Origin: Lachnospiraceae bacterium | Lineage (GTDB): Bacteria > Bacillota > Clostridia > Lachnospirales > Lachnospiraceae | Assembly (NCBI GenBank): GCA_022766905.1 | Contig: JALEPU010000108.1 | Coordinates: forward strand, 1 to 64,000 | DNA: 64,000 nucleotides | Direction: 5' to 3' | In this document: piece by piece, positions 26,263-35,041 of the stretch | Numbering within the stretch: the first letter of the stretch is position 1 | Layout: every line of letters begins with the position of its first letter | Program-made: the position numbers and the translations under genes | Notes under the pieces: generated by a model | What the model was told of the DNA's origin: nothing | Seen by the model: only the letters and a program-made list of their open reading frames with translations | Database searches by the model: none

Positions 26263-27450
26263 TTAATGATCCAGACAACGGAAAAATGCCTGCAGATCTT
26301 CCGGACTGTTATTCTCCCGTACCCAGTAAAATAAATGATCAAAGGCATTCCGAACCCCTTTATGTTCTGCTACCTTAAGGAAGTTGTCTCTCATGGTGTT
26401 CATAATCGGAAGGGATTTCTGGAAAATGAACCATTGTTCAAACTGGAGTTCGTAATCTTCCAGAATCTCATCCGCCGCATCTACCTCAAGAAGTTTCTTT
26501 TCATTATTTTCTGCTGCAATCCGGGTAAAATCGTCAATATTATATGAAATAACTCCAGGAATCTGGCTTACCTTTTCGTCGATATCCATCGGTACTGCCA
26601 GATCCACAAAGACTCTTTTCTTCTCTTTTTTCAGACTTTTTGCCACCTTATCTGCTGTCAGGGTATAATGAGGGCTTGATGTAGCACTGACGATCATGTC
26701 CATCTCATCCAGAACCTCATATCGATCCTGGTATGGAATCAGTTTATAAGCATCCTGTTTGTGATGTCCCCCTTCAAAGGTTCCCATATTTCTTGTGGTA
26801 GCAAATAATTCTACATAACCAAGGCTGATCATATTTTTCAGAACTATTCCGCCGATTTTTCCACTGGCACCAATGACCAGGGCTTTTTTGCCATGAAGTC
26901 CTCCCGGAAGTTCGTCTTCTGCAATCTTGACTGCCAAGGTTCCTGTGGATACCGATGTTTTCGACAGGGAAGTGTCTGTTTTTACTTTTTTCGATGCAGT
27001 GACTGCATAGCGGAACAAAGTGTTCAGATAAACGCCACAGCTTTTTTCTGCCATAGCAGTTTCGTGGGCATGTTTTACCTGCCCTAAAATCTGATCTTCT
27101 CCCATGACCATGGAATCCAGACCTGTGGTCACCTGGAACAAATGGTGAATTGCCTTTTTGCCATGATAAAATAAAATATAATCGTTAATATTTTCTTTTT
27201 CGGATGCTTTTGCTTCTGCCAGTAAAACCTGCTGCATCACCCCATAAATCTCCCTTACACTGTGATCCGGGCTGGTGTAGGTATAAACTTCAGTCCGGTT
27301 ACAGGTAGAAAGCACCACGCATTCATCGATAAATGTATCTTCTGTCATCGCCTTTCTCAAATGGCTCTGCTGTTCTTCGGTAAATGCAAACAGTTCCCGA
27401 ATTTCCAGTGGTGCAATCTTATGGCTGATACTGATTAACTGAATACTCAT
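26263..27450 (-). CDS. hemA: Glutamyl-tRNA reductase
   Basis: 395 residues. It reduces glutamyl-tRNA(Glu) to glutamate-1-semialdehyde with NADPH, the first committed step of the C5 route. The catalytic cysteine is in VVLSTCNRTEVYTY (about 46-59), GLDSMVMGEDQILGQVK is the next conserved block, and ALVIGASGKIGG is the nucleotide loop. The C-terminal dimerisation part is present but somewhat short. No precorrin-2 dehydrogenase domain is fused, unlike some clostridial HemA proteins. The start overlaps the cbiF stop by 4 bases. Confidence 0.95.
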   Translation of the reverse strand: MSIQLISISHKIAPLEIRELFAFTEEQQSHLRKAMTEDTFIDECVVLSTCNRTEVYTYTSPDHSVREIYGVMQQVLLAEAKASEKENINDYILFYHGKKAIHHLFQVTTGLDSMVMGEDQILGQVKHAHETAMAEKSCGVYLNTLFRYAVTASKKVKTDTSLSKTSVSTGTLAVKIAEDELPGGLHGKKALVIGASGKIGGIVLKNMISLGYVELFATTRNMGTFEGGHHKQDAYKLIPYQDRYEVLDEMDMIVSATSSPHYTLTADKVAKSLKKEKKRVFVDLAVPMDIDEKVSQIPGVISYNIDDFTRIAAENNEKKLLEVDAADEILEDYELQFEQWFIFQKSLPIMNTMRDNFLKVAEHKGVRNAFDHLFYWVRENNSPEDLQAFFRCLDH

Positions 27451-28202
27451 TTTTCTTTTGCACTCCTAAATTCATGAGAAAACGTTTTATCGTATAACTT
27501 GGAAAGCTCATATTCATCGCCAAGGAAATCGCCCACAACAGTAAGGGCTGTCTTCGTAATGCCTGCTTCTTTTACTTTCTTTGCAATGTTGGTCAGATCG
27601 CCAATGACAATCTTCTGATCTTCCCAGGATGCCTTATATACAACGGCTACCGGTGTATCCGGTCTGTATTCTTCTCTTAAGATCTCAGAAAGCTGTTCAA
27701 TCATTCCTACACTTAAGAAAATGATCATTGTAGAATTATGTTTTGCCAGATCTTTTAATTTTTCTTTTGGAGGAACCGGAGTTCTGCCTTCCATACGGGT
27801 CAGAATCACCGTCTGGCTCACACCCGGAAGGGTATATTCTTTTTCCAGAGCAGCTGCAACTGCTAAGAAAGAACTTACTCCCGGAATCACTTCATGGGCA
27901 ATGCCAAGTCTGTCCAGTTCATCCATTTGCTCTCTATGTGCTCCAAAAATAGCCGGATCCCCGGTATGAACCCGGGCCACATCCAGACCTTTTTCATCTG
28001 CATCTTTCATTACTTCTATGACTTCTTCCAATGTCATTGAAGCACTGTTATAAATCTTTGCTCCTTCTTTTGCTCCCGCAAGGACTTCTTTATTTACCAG
28101 GGAACCTGCATATATAATCACGTCCGCGTTATCAATCAGTTTTTTTCCTTTGATTGTTAAAAGTTCCGGATCTCCAGGGCCTGCGCCAATAAAATGTACC
28201 AT
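27447..28202 (-). CDS. cbiF: Precorrin-4 / cobalt-precorrin-4 C11-methyltransferase
   Basis: 251 residues, normal for CbiF/CobM. HFIGAGPGDPELLTIKGKKLI, ARVHTGDPAIFGAHREQ and HEVIPGVSSFLAVAAALE are the methylase motifs, and SQTVILTRMEGRTPVP is characteristic of the C11 enzyme. It comes 17 bases after hemL and overlaps hemA by 4 bases, showing that the general heme-precursor genes and corrin genes are mixed within one transcription unit. Confidence 0.95.
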   Translation of the reverse strand: MVHFIGAGPGDPELLTIKGKKLIDNADVIIYAGSLVNKEVLAGAKEGAKIYNSASMTLEEVIEVMKDADEKGLDVARVHTGDPAIFGAHREQMDELDRLGIAHEVIPGVSSFLAVAAALEKEYTLPGVSQTVILTRMEGRTPVPPKEKLKDLAKHNSTMIIFLSVGMIEQLSEILREEYRPDTPVAVVYKASWEDQKIVIGDLTNIAKKVKEAGITKTALTVVGDFLGDEYELSKLYDKTFSHEFRSAKEK

Positions 28203-28219
28203 CTTTCTTCTCCTTTTTC

Positions 28220-29494
28220 TTATAAGTTCATAATCAAATCACAGGTTTTTGCAATCTCTTTCTCTGTGTGAGCTGCTGAAACAAACATTGCCTCGAACTG
28301 AGATGGTGCTACATAGACACCGTTATCCAGCATTTTTCCAAAATATGAAGAAAATGCATCCAGGTCGGAAGCAGCTGCTTTGTCGTAATTATCTACCTTT
28401 TCCTTTGTAAAATATGCACAAAGCAGAGAACCTACCTGATTGACGGTAAGGTCTACGCCCTTTGTCTGTGCATAGGTTTCATATGCTTTGGCCAGCTTTT
28501 TCGCTGATTCATCGATCTGTGCGTAAATCTCCGGATGATCCATTAAAATCTCAACCGTCTTAATACCTGCTGCTGTTGCTACCGGATTACCGGACAAGGT
28601 TCCTGCCTGGTACACCTTTCCCACCGGAGAAACACATTCCATAATCTCTTTTCTGCCGCCGTAGACAGCCATCGGCATGCCACCGCCTACAATCTTGCCA
28701 AGGGTTGTCATATCCGGTGTAATCTGATAATATTCCTGAGCTCCTCCGGCACTTAAGCGGAACCCGGTAATTACTTCATCGAAAATCAGAACCGTTCCGT
28801 TTTCCTTTGTAATATCCCGTAAGAACTGTAAAAATCCTTCCTTCGGAGGTACCACGCCCATATTGGCTGCAACCGGTTCTACAATCAGGGCTGCAATCTC
28901 GCCTTTATTATTCTCAAAAAGCTCTTTCACCGACTCTTCATCATTGTAAAGCGCAACCAGAGTTTTCTCGGTAAAAGACTTTGGTACTCCGGCACTGTCC
29001 GGCACAGAACTGGTAAGGGCAGCAGAACCGGCCTTTACCAAAAGTCCGTCTGAATGTCCATGATAGCATCCTTTGAATTTGATAATCTTATCTCTTCCTG
29101 TGTATCCTCTCGCAGCACGAATAGCACTCATAACCGCTTCTGTACCGGAACTTACCATTCGCATCATCTCCATGGATGGCATACAGGCATTGATAAGTTT
29201 ACATAACTTTGTTTCTCTCTCTGTTGGCGCACCAAATGTCAATCCGTCTACGACTGCTTTTTGTACTGCTTCAATAACTTCCGGATGAGCATGTCCCAGA
29301 ATTCCCGGTCCCCAGGAACATACATAATCAATATATTCATTCCCATCCACATCATAGATCTTGCTTCCTGATGCCCGTTTGATAAATAATGGATTTCTTC
29401 CTACATATCCAAAAGCACGTACCGGGCTGTTTACGCCTCCCGGCATCATCTTGATTGCTTCCTGAAATAAAGCTTCCGATGTACTCGTGTTCAT
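28220..29494 (-). CDS. hemL: Glutamate-1-semialdehyde 2,1-aminomutase
   Basis: 424 residues. It converts glutamate-1-semialdehyde to 5-aminolevulinate with PLP/PMP. The PLP lysine is in TTLGKIVGGGMPMAVYGG, and MMPGGVNSPVRAF and FKGCYHGHSDGLLVKAGSA are strong family marks. AAGGAGG lies about 9 bases before the ATG. It is the first gene of the 20-kb operon. The ~100-base leader has no B12 box or recognisable cobalamin riboswitch, which is unusual for a cobalamin operon. Confidence 0.97.
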   Translation of the reverse strand: MNTSTSEALFQEAIKMMPGGVNSPVRAFGYVGRNPLFIKRASGSKIYDVDGNEYIDYVCSWGPGILGHAHPEVIEAVQKAVVDGLTFGAPTERETKLCKLINACMPSMEMMRMVSSGTEAVMSAIRAARGYTGRDKIIKFKGCYHGHSDGLLVKAGSAALTSSVPDSAGVPKSFTEKTLVALYNDEESVKELFENNKGEIAALIVEPVAANMGVVPPKEGFLQFLRDITKENGTVLIFDEVITGFRLSAGGAQEYYQITPDMTTLGKIVGGGMPMAVYGGRKEIMECVSPVGKVYQAGTLSGNPVATAAGIKTVEILMDHPEIYAQIDESAKKLAKAYETYAQTKGVDLTVNQVGSLLCAYFTKEKVDNYDKAAASDLDAFSSYFGKMLDNGVYVAPSQFEAMFVSAAHTEKEIAKTCDLIMNL

Positions 29495-29614
29495 TCTTCT
29501 ATTACCTCCTTGTCCCTCTCATCATTCATTGTTCTGATCCGCAGATTCGATTCTTACTACCTATACTCCTATTGGTATCATTTTATAAAAAACCTCACCC
29601 ACGATAATATTGAC

Positions 29615-29643
29615 ATTATATCATGTTCTTTTCTTGCACTAAA
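29615..29643 (-). promoter_or_regulatory. Candidate promoter of the hemL-cob operon
   Basis: On the minus strand a TATAAT box lies at 29620-29615, about 120 bases before the hemL start. The -35 region about 17 bases upstream (29643-29638, TTAGTG) is poor. The rest of the 407-base gap (29495-29901) holds the leader, in which no riboswitch was recognised, and the terminator structure at 29766-29827. Confidence 0.35.
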
Positions 29644-29765
29644 GATAAACTTTTACCCTCTTTTTACAAAAAAATACCCCCGGAAAGGATACTATTTTGT
29701 AGTTTCTTTTTCAAATTTCATGGTAAAAATCCGTCCTTTGACATAGTCCTATGCATCAGACATGG

Positions 29766-29827
29766 AAAAAGGAGCTGTGCTCCAATGGTGAAATCATTCC
29801 GATTTCACCACGTTTTGCAACAACTCC
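29766..29827 (-). terminator. Nested stem-loop with T-run downstream of the adhesin gene
   Basis: Read on the minus strand, GGAGTTGT (29827-29820) pairs with ACAGCTCC (29778-29771), followed by five T. Inside is a perfect 9-bp hairpin GGTGAAATC / GATTTCACC (29809-29801 with 29795-29787). It ends transcription of the 4.6-kb adhesin gene before the hemL promoter. The branched form is more complex than a simple terminator. Confidence 0.65.
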
Positions 29828-29901
29828 TTTGCTTCATCCATTCTTTTATTTATGGTGGTGCCACCGCCAGGCGGCATGTTTGTTTAAAATAAACAGCTCA
29901 T

Positions 29902-32900
29902 CTATTCATTCTCTGTTTTCCGTTTTCTTCGAATCACGAAAGCTCCTCCGGTTACTGCTGCTGCCATTAACAGCATATAGAGTTCGATTGGAGTCCGGTC
30001 TCCGGTTTTTGATGATTTGGATTTTTCTGTTGTTTTTTCTTCTTCCTCATTGTCAGAGTCATCCGATCCATCTTTGGATGTTCCGCCATCGTAGGTATTC
30101 GTGATGGTAACATCTTTTTCACTGTTTTCACCGGACATTGTCACTTTACTTTCACTAACGGAAATTGTAAATAAAAGATCTGTACCATTTTCCAGAGGAA
30201 CTCCATCTTCATCTGTCTCTGTGACATAATAAGTAACCTCTGCCTTCGGATCGTCACCCAAAGCAACGGATACACTTACCGTTGTCTCGCTTTCTCCGTT
30301 CATTTCCAGTTTGATTGGATCTGTGTATAATTCTGTATAGTCCGGATCTGTAAAGACACCTGCATAATAAACATTGTCTGTCGTATATGCATCGGTTCCT
30401 TTCAGAACTTTTTTTGTAATATTGATTGTTCCATTATAGAAGTATCCTTCCGGAAGCTCATCAAATCTGTTATTAATGGATTTTTCTACTTCGAATACAC
30501 CAGAGGAAATTTCTGCTGTATACCCATCCGGATACTGAGGAACAAAGTGGTAATCATTTTCGTTACTGTCAATCAGATTACCGTATTCATCTGTTTCACC
30601 AACATAATAGATTCCCTCTGCCAGGTTTTCAAAAGTAACAGAGGTTGCTGCCTCATTTTTAAATACCAGTGCTTTGACATCGGACACTCGTTTAGTACGT
30701 TCCTGATTGCTGAACAACGCAGTATAGAATACCGCTTCATCCGCACCAATGGATAAATCATCTTCTCCTAAGGAAATCGTCTTTGTTACTTTGATCTTTC
30801 CAAGGTTATCTGTCTTTTCTCTCTTATCAGTCATGGTAACTGTATTGACACTGTCATTTTTATCATTTACCGTAAACGGAACATCCGCAGATACTTCATA
30901 TCCTTCCGGAGCTTCAATTTCAGATAAGATATAATTACCTGCCGGAATCTGTCCCAGATCAATCGCTTCTTCTCTGGACGTAAAGGAATATTTTGGAGTA
31001 CCGTCAGAATTAAAGATTACCTTTCCATCAGAATCCTTAATCACCAGTTTCGCACCTGCAACCGGATTTCCTTCTTCATCTACTTTGTTAATCACTACAT
31101 GGGTAATATCATCTTTGATTAAAATAGTTCCATCTTCTGCCACATATTCTTTTGCAACATTTACAGTTCCATCTTTATCAACGCTGAATCTCACATCAGC
31201 CGTATAGGCATAACCTTCCGGAGCATTAGTCTCTTCCAGAATGTATTCTCCTCCGGCTACAATGACAGAACCAAAATCTTTCACTTCGCCTTCTTTGGAA
31301 ATCCAGGTATCAATCACATCGTCTTTTTTGTAAATTACTTTACCGTCGGCACCAAGAATATCTTCTGCCGCCTTCAATGTGATTTCGGCTCCGGCCAGTT
31401 CTTTTTCCCCGTTGATATCCGTCTTATTCACTCTTACGGAAAGAGTATCATCCGTTACTTCTTCAGCCAGTGAAATCGTCTTCTGATTTTCCTGGTATTC
31501 AGAGGCTTCAAATGTTACCACCTGATCGGATACTGTGTAACCAACAGGAGCTTTTAACTCTTTTGCATAGTAATTGCCCAGCGGAAGATCCTGGGTAAAG
31601 GTTGCAACCCCATCAACTCCGCTTACTGCAGTTCCAATGAACCCATCTTTTTCAAGGACAATGGTATCTTCCACATAAATATCCTCGGATGCGTAAAGAC
31701 CAAATTCTGCACCTGCAAGAGGATTTCCATCTTTATCCTTCTTCTCAACAGATAGTTCTACTTTCTGACGGCTATTTCCAACTGTGGTTGTTTTTCCGGT
31801 TACAGATGTAGTCGTTCCATCGTAAGTAAGAACAGCCGGATATTCTGTTTCATCTAATACAAATCCTTCCGGCGCTTTTGTCTCTTTCCAGAAATAATTG
31901 CCTGCAGCCAGATTGGACACTTCTGCCTTGCCATCTGAATCTGTTGTAACACTCTTTACCTGTTCCCCTTTCTTATAAAGGACTGTTCCGTTTACTGTGA
32001 TGTCTTCTGCAGCATAAAGTTCAAATTCTGCTCCGGAAAGAACAGTTTTTTCGTAAACGAATACTTTGTCGCCGTCTGCTCCTGTCACTTCTGTCAGGAC
32101 TTCTCCTTCTTTGATCAGTTCCAAAGTGCCTTTTGCAGCTTTGTCAGTCTTTTCAAACACTTGCGGTTTCGTACTATTTTCACTGATCCTTACTTCGAAA
32201 TCTTCTACTTTCGTGAAATGCTCCGGTGCTTTTGTTTCACTTACCCTATATAAGCCATATGGTAAAGCCTTGGAAGTTCCGACTCCATTCTCATTTGTAA
32301 CAAAAGTATCCACTACCTTATTTTCTTTGTCATAGACTGTAAACTCTGCTCCGGCCAACGCTTTTCCATCTTCATCCTTTTTCTGAACCTGGATGGGCTG
32401 TTTCTTTGTTTTATTTGTTACGTTAACAGTTCGAAGCGTATCTCCCAACGTAATATAAATTGGATTAGGATCTATAACATATTGATCTGGTGCAGATTTT
32501 TCTTTTAACGTAATCTGCTTATCCGTATCGTCCAGATAGGTAATCTCTTTCGTTACAGTTCCGTTAGAATCGGTTGTTACTTCACCAAGTTTTGTATTTC
32601 CTCTATAAACTTCAAAGGTAACATTAGCAATCGGATTACCATCCTCATCCTTTTTCACAATCTGAAATGTTCCTTTTTTGAAGTTCATTTTAAACTGCAT
32701 TTCATTTTTTGTCTGATCGACACAGGAAACAGCACCGATATCCTGTCCCTGATTACCATCATGATATAATACAACTAATTTCCAGGATTCACTTTTGCTG
32801 CCGGACATTAAACCACTGCTATTACCCGTAGTCTGTACAGAATCTTTTTCATACAATGCATCTGCCGCTGCAAATCGGAAGCTTTGTCCGTTGGTAATTG

Positions 32901-34545
32901 TTGCTGTTCCCGGTCCTGTCACTGCATGATCGAAATCATTATCTATGATACACTTCAAGCCTTTTGGAACCTTCAATGATATGGTACTTCCTTTTGGGGT
33001 TCCTGAAAGAGTAAAGGTATCTCCATTTGTAATGTCTATATCAATTCCATCTTTTGTAATAGGGGTTGACTCAGTTCCATTGTTCCAGGTGAGTTTTAAT
33101 CCCTCCGGTTTACTATTAGATAATCCGGTTAAGTAGTTGTATAAAGCTTTCGCCGCTTCCTGACCCAACTCGGACGTTCTGCCTGTATCTCCTCCCCAGG
33201 TCTGCTCACCAAACGCATAGGCCCAGGAAATTTCATCTGAAAATCCATAGCCCTGTCCTTCTGTTCCTCCGATATATGCCCTGCTGGCAGCAATATGGGT
33301 AAGAACATATAGAAAGTCATCCTTGTTATTCAAAATATTGTTATACTGCTGCTGGGTAATTTTTCCTTCATTTTTGTATCTTTCAACGATTTGTTTTAAT
33401 GTACTATCATAAAAATCATAACTTAAATCACCAGGGCCACCAAATCCATAATACAATATTTTCTGTAAATTCTTATTATTAAAATCGATATCAACATCTG
33501 CTTCTTCATTGCCTTCAGACGGTGTTAATCTCATCGATTCCAGACAATATGCAATCTGTTTACCGCCATCATCTGTTTCAACCGTAAATCGATTGGTAGA
33601 GTGAGTGCCTAATCCCAAATCACCATAACTCACCAGTCGCTCAACTTTAAATGCAACATTTACAATAAGAGAAAAACTATCCGTACTGAATCCAACGGAT
33701 GTTACTGCTCCGTCACTATTTGTATTGACAGTACCGGTTACATCTTCTACCTTATTGCTGTCTGTGATGTGATAAGTTGCGTATTCCTCCGCTTCCTCTG
33801 CCACGTCTTTAAAAATCGGTGTTTTATACTTCATTGTTACTTTCACACTTCCGGCTTCCGGTTCAATTTCTTTCCCATCTGCTTCAAAGTAAATGTCATA
33901 ACAAACAAAATCAAGGTATTCCTCATCTGATTTTCCCATCTGATTTTTAATTGCACTGACCGCTTTTTCGTACTCTTTCGATCCTTCTGCAATATATCTC
34001 GCCTTCAGTTGTGCGTTCTGCGGAAGATTTGCTTCTTTTTTCGCAGTTGCATGAATTTTAACTCTGCCGTCTTCATAGGAAAAATCTGTTTTTCCTTCTT
34101 CAACTTTCAGATCATCTTCCTTCTTTTCTGCTTCTTCTGTTGTTGCTTCTTCACTTATTTCTTCTTCCGCTTCTGTTGTTGCCTCGGAAGCTGTTGTTTC
34201 CTCTTCCTTTGTTGTCGTAGTCTCCTCAGCGGATAATTCTGTTGTTTTATCTTCAGACGTTGTTGTCTCTGGCTGAACAGAAGTATCTTCTGATTTTTCT
34301 TCTTTCTTTTCTTCTTTCTCTTCTTCTGTTTCTGCCGAGACAGAATCGTTTTGCTCATCCTCTGCCACAACGGCTTTTTCTTCTTTTTTCTCTGCCTCCG
34401 TCGAAACATCCTCTTTTTCTTCCTGAATTTCCTGCTGAGTGGTTGCTTCCGGATTTGAAGCTGCTACACTAAAATTGCTTTGAAGAACCATAACCATGGC
34501 AAGCATAAATGCCACGATTCTCTTCCACTTCTTTCCTCTGCTCAT
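29902..34545 (-). CDS. Sortase-anchored adhesin with thioester-like domain and SpaA/Cna_B-type repeats
   Basis: 1547 residues from the ATG at 34545 (GGAGG upstream). A signal peptide (KKWKRIVAFMLAMVMVLQ) is followed by a Glu/Thr-rich low-complexity stalk (about 35-165). About 320-470 resembles a TQXA/thioester domain: IAYCLESMRL supplies the Cys, but the later motif reads LTHIAAS, with His where Gln is usual. Five or more SpaA-type prealbumin-like repeats follow, each ending in an E-box such as YFWKETKAPEGF or YILSEIEAPEGYEV (about 640-1300), then two larger Ig-like modules. The end SKTGDRTPIEL, hydrophobic helix and RRKRK tail is a sorting signal. No sortase gene is adjacent. Likely a host- or mucus-binding surface fibre. 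Confidence 0.9.
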   Translation of the reverse strand: MSRGKKWKRIVAFMLAMVMVLQSNFSVAASNPEATTQQEIQEEKEDVSTEAEKKEEKAVVAEDEQNDSVSAETEEEKEEKKEEKSEDTSVQPETTTSEDKTTELSAEETTTTKEEETTASEATTEAEEEISEEATTEEAEKKEDDLKVEEGKTDFSYEDGRVKIHATAKKEANLPQNAQLKARYIAEGSKEYEKAVSAIKNQMGKSDEEYLDFVCYDIYFEADGKEIEPEAGSVKVTMKYKTPIFKDVAEEAEEYATYHITDSNKVEDVTGTVNTNSDGAVTSVGFSTDSFSLIVNVAFKVERLVSYGDLGLGTHSTNRFTVETDDGGKQIAYCLESMRLTPSEGNEEADVDIDFNNKNLQKILYYGFGGPGDLSYDFYDSTLKQIVERYKNEGKITQQQYNNILNNKDDFLYVLTHIAASRAYIGGTEGQGYGFSDEISWAYAFGEQTWGGDTGRTSELGQEAAKALYNYLTGLSNSKPEGLKLTWNNGTESTPITKDGIDIDITNGDTFTLSGTPKGSTISLKVPKGLKCIIDNDFDHAVTGPGTATITNGQSFRFAAADALYEKDSVQTTGNSSGLMSGSKSESWKLVVLYHDGNQGQDIGAVSCVDQTKNEMQFKMNFKKGTFQIVKKDEDGNPIANVTFEVYRGNTKLGEVTTDSNGTVTKEITYLDDTDKQITLKEKSAPDQYVIDPNPIYITLGDTLRTVNVTNKTKKQPIQVQKKDEDGKALAGAEFTVYDKENKVVDTFVTNENGVGTSKALPYGLYRVSETKAPEHFTKVEDFEVRISENSTKPQVFEKTDKAAKGTLELIKEGEVLTEVTGADGDKVFVYEKTVLSGAEFELYAAEDITVNGTVLYKKGEQVKSVTTDSDGKAEVSNLAAGNYFWKETKAPEGFVLDETEYPAVLTYDGTTTSVTGKTTTVGNSRQKVELSVEKKDKDGNPLAGAEFGLYASEDIYVEDTIVLEKDGFIGTAVSGVDGVATFTQDLPLGNYYAKELKAPVGYTVSDQVVTFEASEYQENQKTISLAEEVTDDTLSVRVNKTDINGEKELAGAEITLKAAEDILGADGKVIYKKDDVIDTWISKEGEVKDFGSVIVAGGEYILEETNAPEGYAYTADVRFSVDKDGTVNVAKEYVAEDGTILIKDDITHVVINKVDEEGNPVAGAKLVIKDSDGKVIFNSDGTPKYSFTSREEAIDLGQIPAGNYILSEIEAPEGYEVSADVPFTVNDKNDSVNTVTMTDKREKTDNLGKIKVTKTISLGEDDLSIGADEAVFYTALFSNQERTKRVSDVKALVFKNEAATSVTFENLAEGIYYVGETDEYGNLIDSNENDYHFVPQYPDGYTAEISSGVFEVEKSINNRFDELPEGYFYNGTINITKKVLKGTDAYTTDNVYYAGVFTDPDYTELYTDPIKLEMNGESETTVSVSVALGDDPKAEVTYYVTETDEDGVPLENGTDLLFTISVSESKVTMSGENSEKDVTITNTYDGGTSKDGSDDSDNEEEEKTTEKSKSSKTGDRTPIELYMLLMAAAVTGGAFVIRRKRKTENE

Positions 34546-34692
34546 ACTTACGCCTCCATTTCTTACATCTGCCTGCATGAACCCTGTTTGTTATCATTTG
34601 TAAAAAAATTTTCTGTTTTTGTGCGCCCTTTTTGAACGCAGTTTTGAAAGAAACAGACAATATCTGCTTAATTCTATAATTATAAAGGGTAT

Positions 34693-34716
34693 ACCATTAC
34701 AGAAACCATTACAGAA
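34693..34716. promoter_or_regulatory. Tandem 12-bp direct repeat upstream of the adhesin gene
   Basis: ACCATTACAGAA occurs twice without a gap (34693-34704 and 34705-34716). On the minus strand it lies about 150 bases before the adhesin start and just upstream of an AT-rich promoter-like stretch (TTATAATTATAG near 34685-34674). It may be a binding site for an activator such as a response regulator; this is inference. Confidence 0.4.
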
Positions 34717-34725
34717 TCTGTATCG

Positions 34726-34774
34726 AAAAAAAAGGAAAATTATTGCCTTTTTTCAGGTATAATCTTCCTTTTTA
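34726..34774 (-). terminator. Terminator of the barnase/barstar pair
   Basis: On the minus strand, AAGGAAGATTATACC pairs imperfectly with GGCAATAATTTTCCTT and is followed by a run of T. It lies 10 bases after the barstar stop and separates the pair from the adhesin gene downstream. Confidence 0.7.
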
Positions 34775-34783
34775 TAAACAATT

Positions 34784-35041
34784 CTATTCTATTGTAAGAT
34801 TCAATCCATCATTTTCTTTTTGGGCATCCTCCATCACAGAAAGGATCCGATTCCCATAGTCTCCAGCCTCGTTTTTATTTGAAATAATAATGTGAAGAGA
34901 TGGTTCTTCCATCAGACAATCATAAAGAGCATCCAGATTTTCCCCATAATAATCCGGGAAATTCAGTACCTCTTTCAAATAGAAATGGGCTTCTTCTTTT
35001 TTTTCTAATTTTCTGGCATCCAGATAAATGGTCCGCATCAT
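34784..35041 (-). CDS. Barstar-family RNase inhibitor
   Basis: 85 residues, barstar length. The inhibitory helix FPDYYGENLDALYDCLMEE matches barstar through Tyr29, Tyr30, Asn33, Asp35 and Asp39, with Tyr at the Trp38 position. By alignment from memory, the residue at barstar Glu76 is Asp here (VMEDAQKEN). It would bind and block the RNase encoded by the preceding gene while that protein is still inside the cell. The start overlaps the RNase stop by one base (TAATG), with GGAGGAA inside the RNase gene end, so toxin and inhibitor are translationally coupled, toxin first. Confidence 0.92.
   Translation of the reverse strand: MMRTIYLDARKLEKKEEAHFYLKEVLNFPDYYGENLDALYDCLMEEPSLHIIISNKNEAGDYGNRILSVMEDAQKENDGLNLTIE

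Noticed and set aside
29755..29892. Small plus-strand frames between the adhesin and hemL
   Set aside because: The region is explained by the adhesin terminator structure, and the frames lack ribosome sites.
34009..34472. Overlapping frames on both strands rich in Phe/Leu or Lys/Gln opposite and within the adhesin stalk
   Set aside because: They are shadows of the low-complexity Glu/Thr-rich codons of the adhesin gene.
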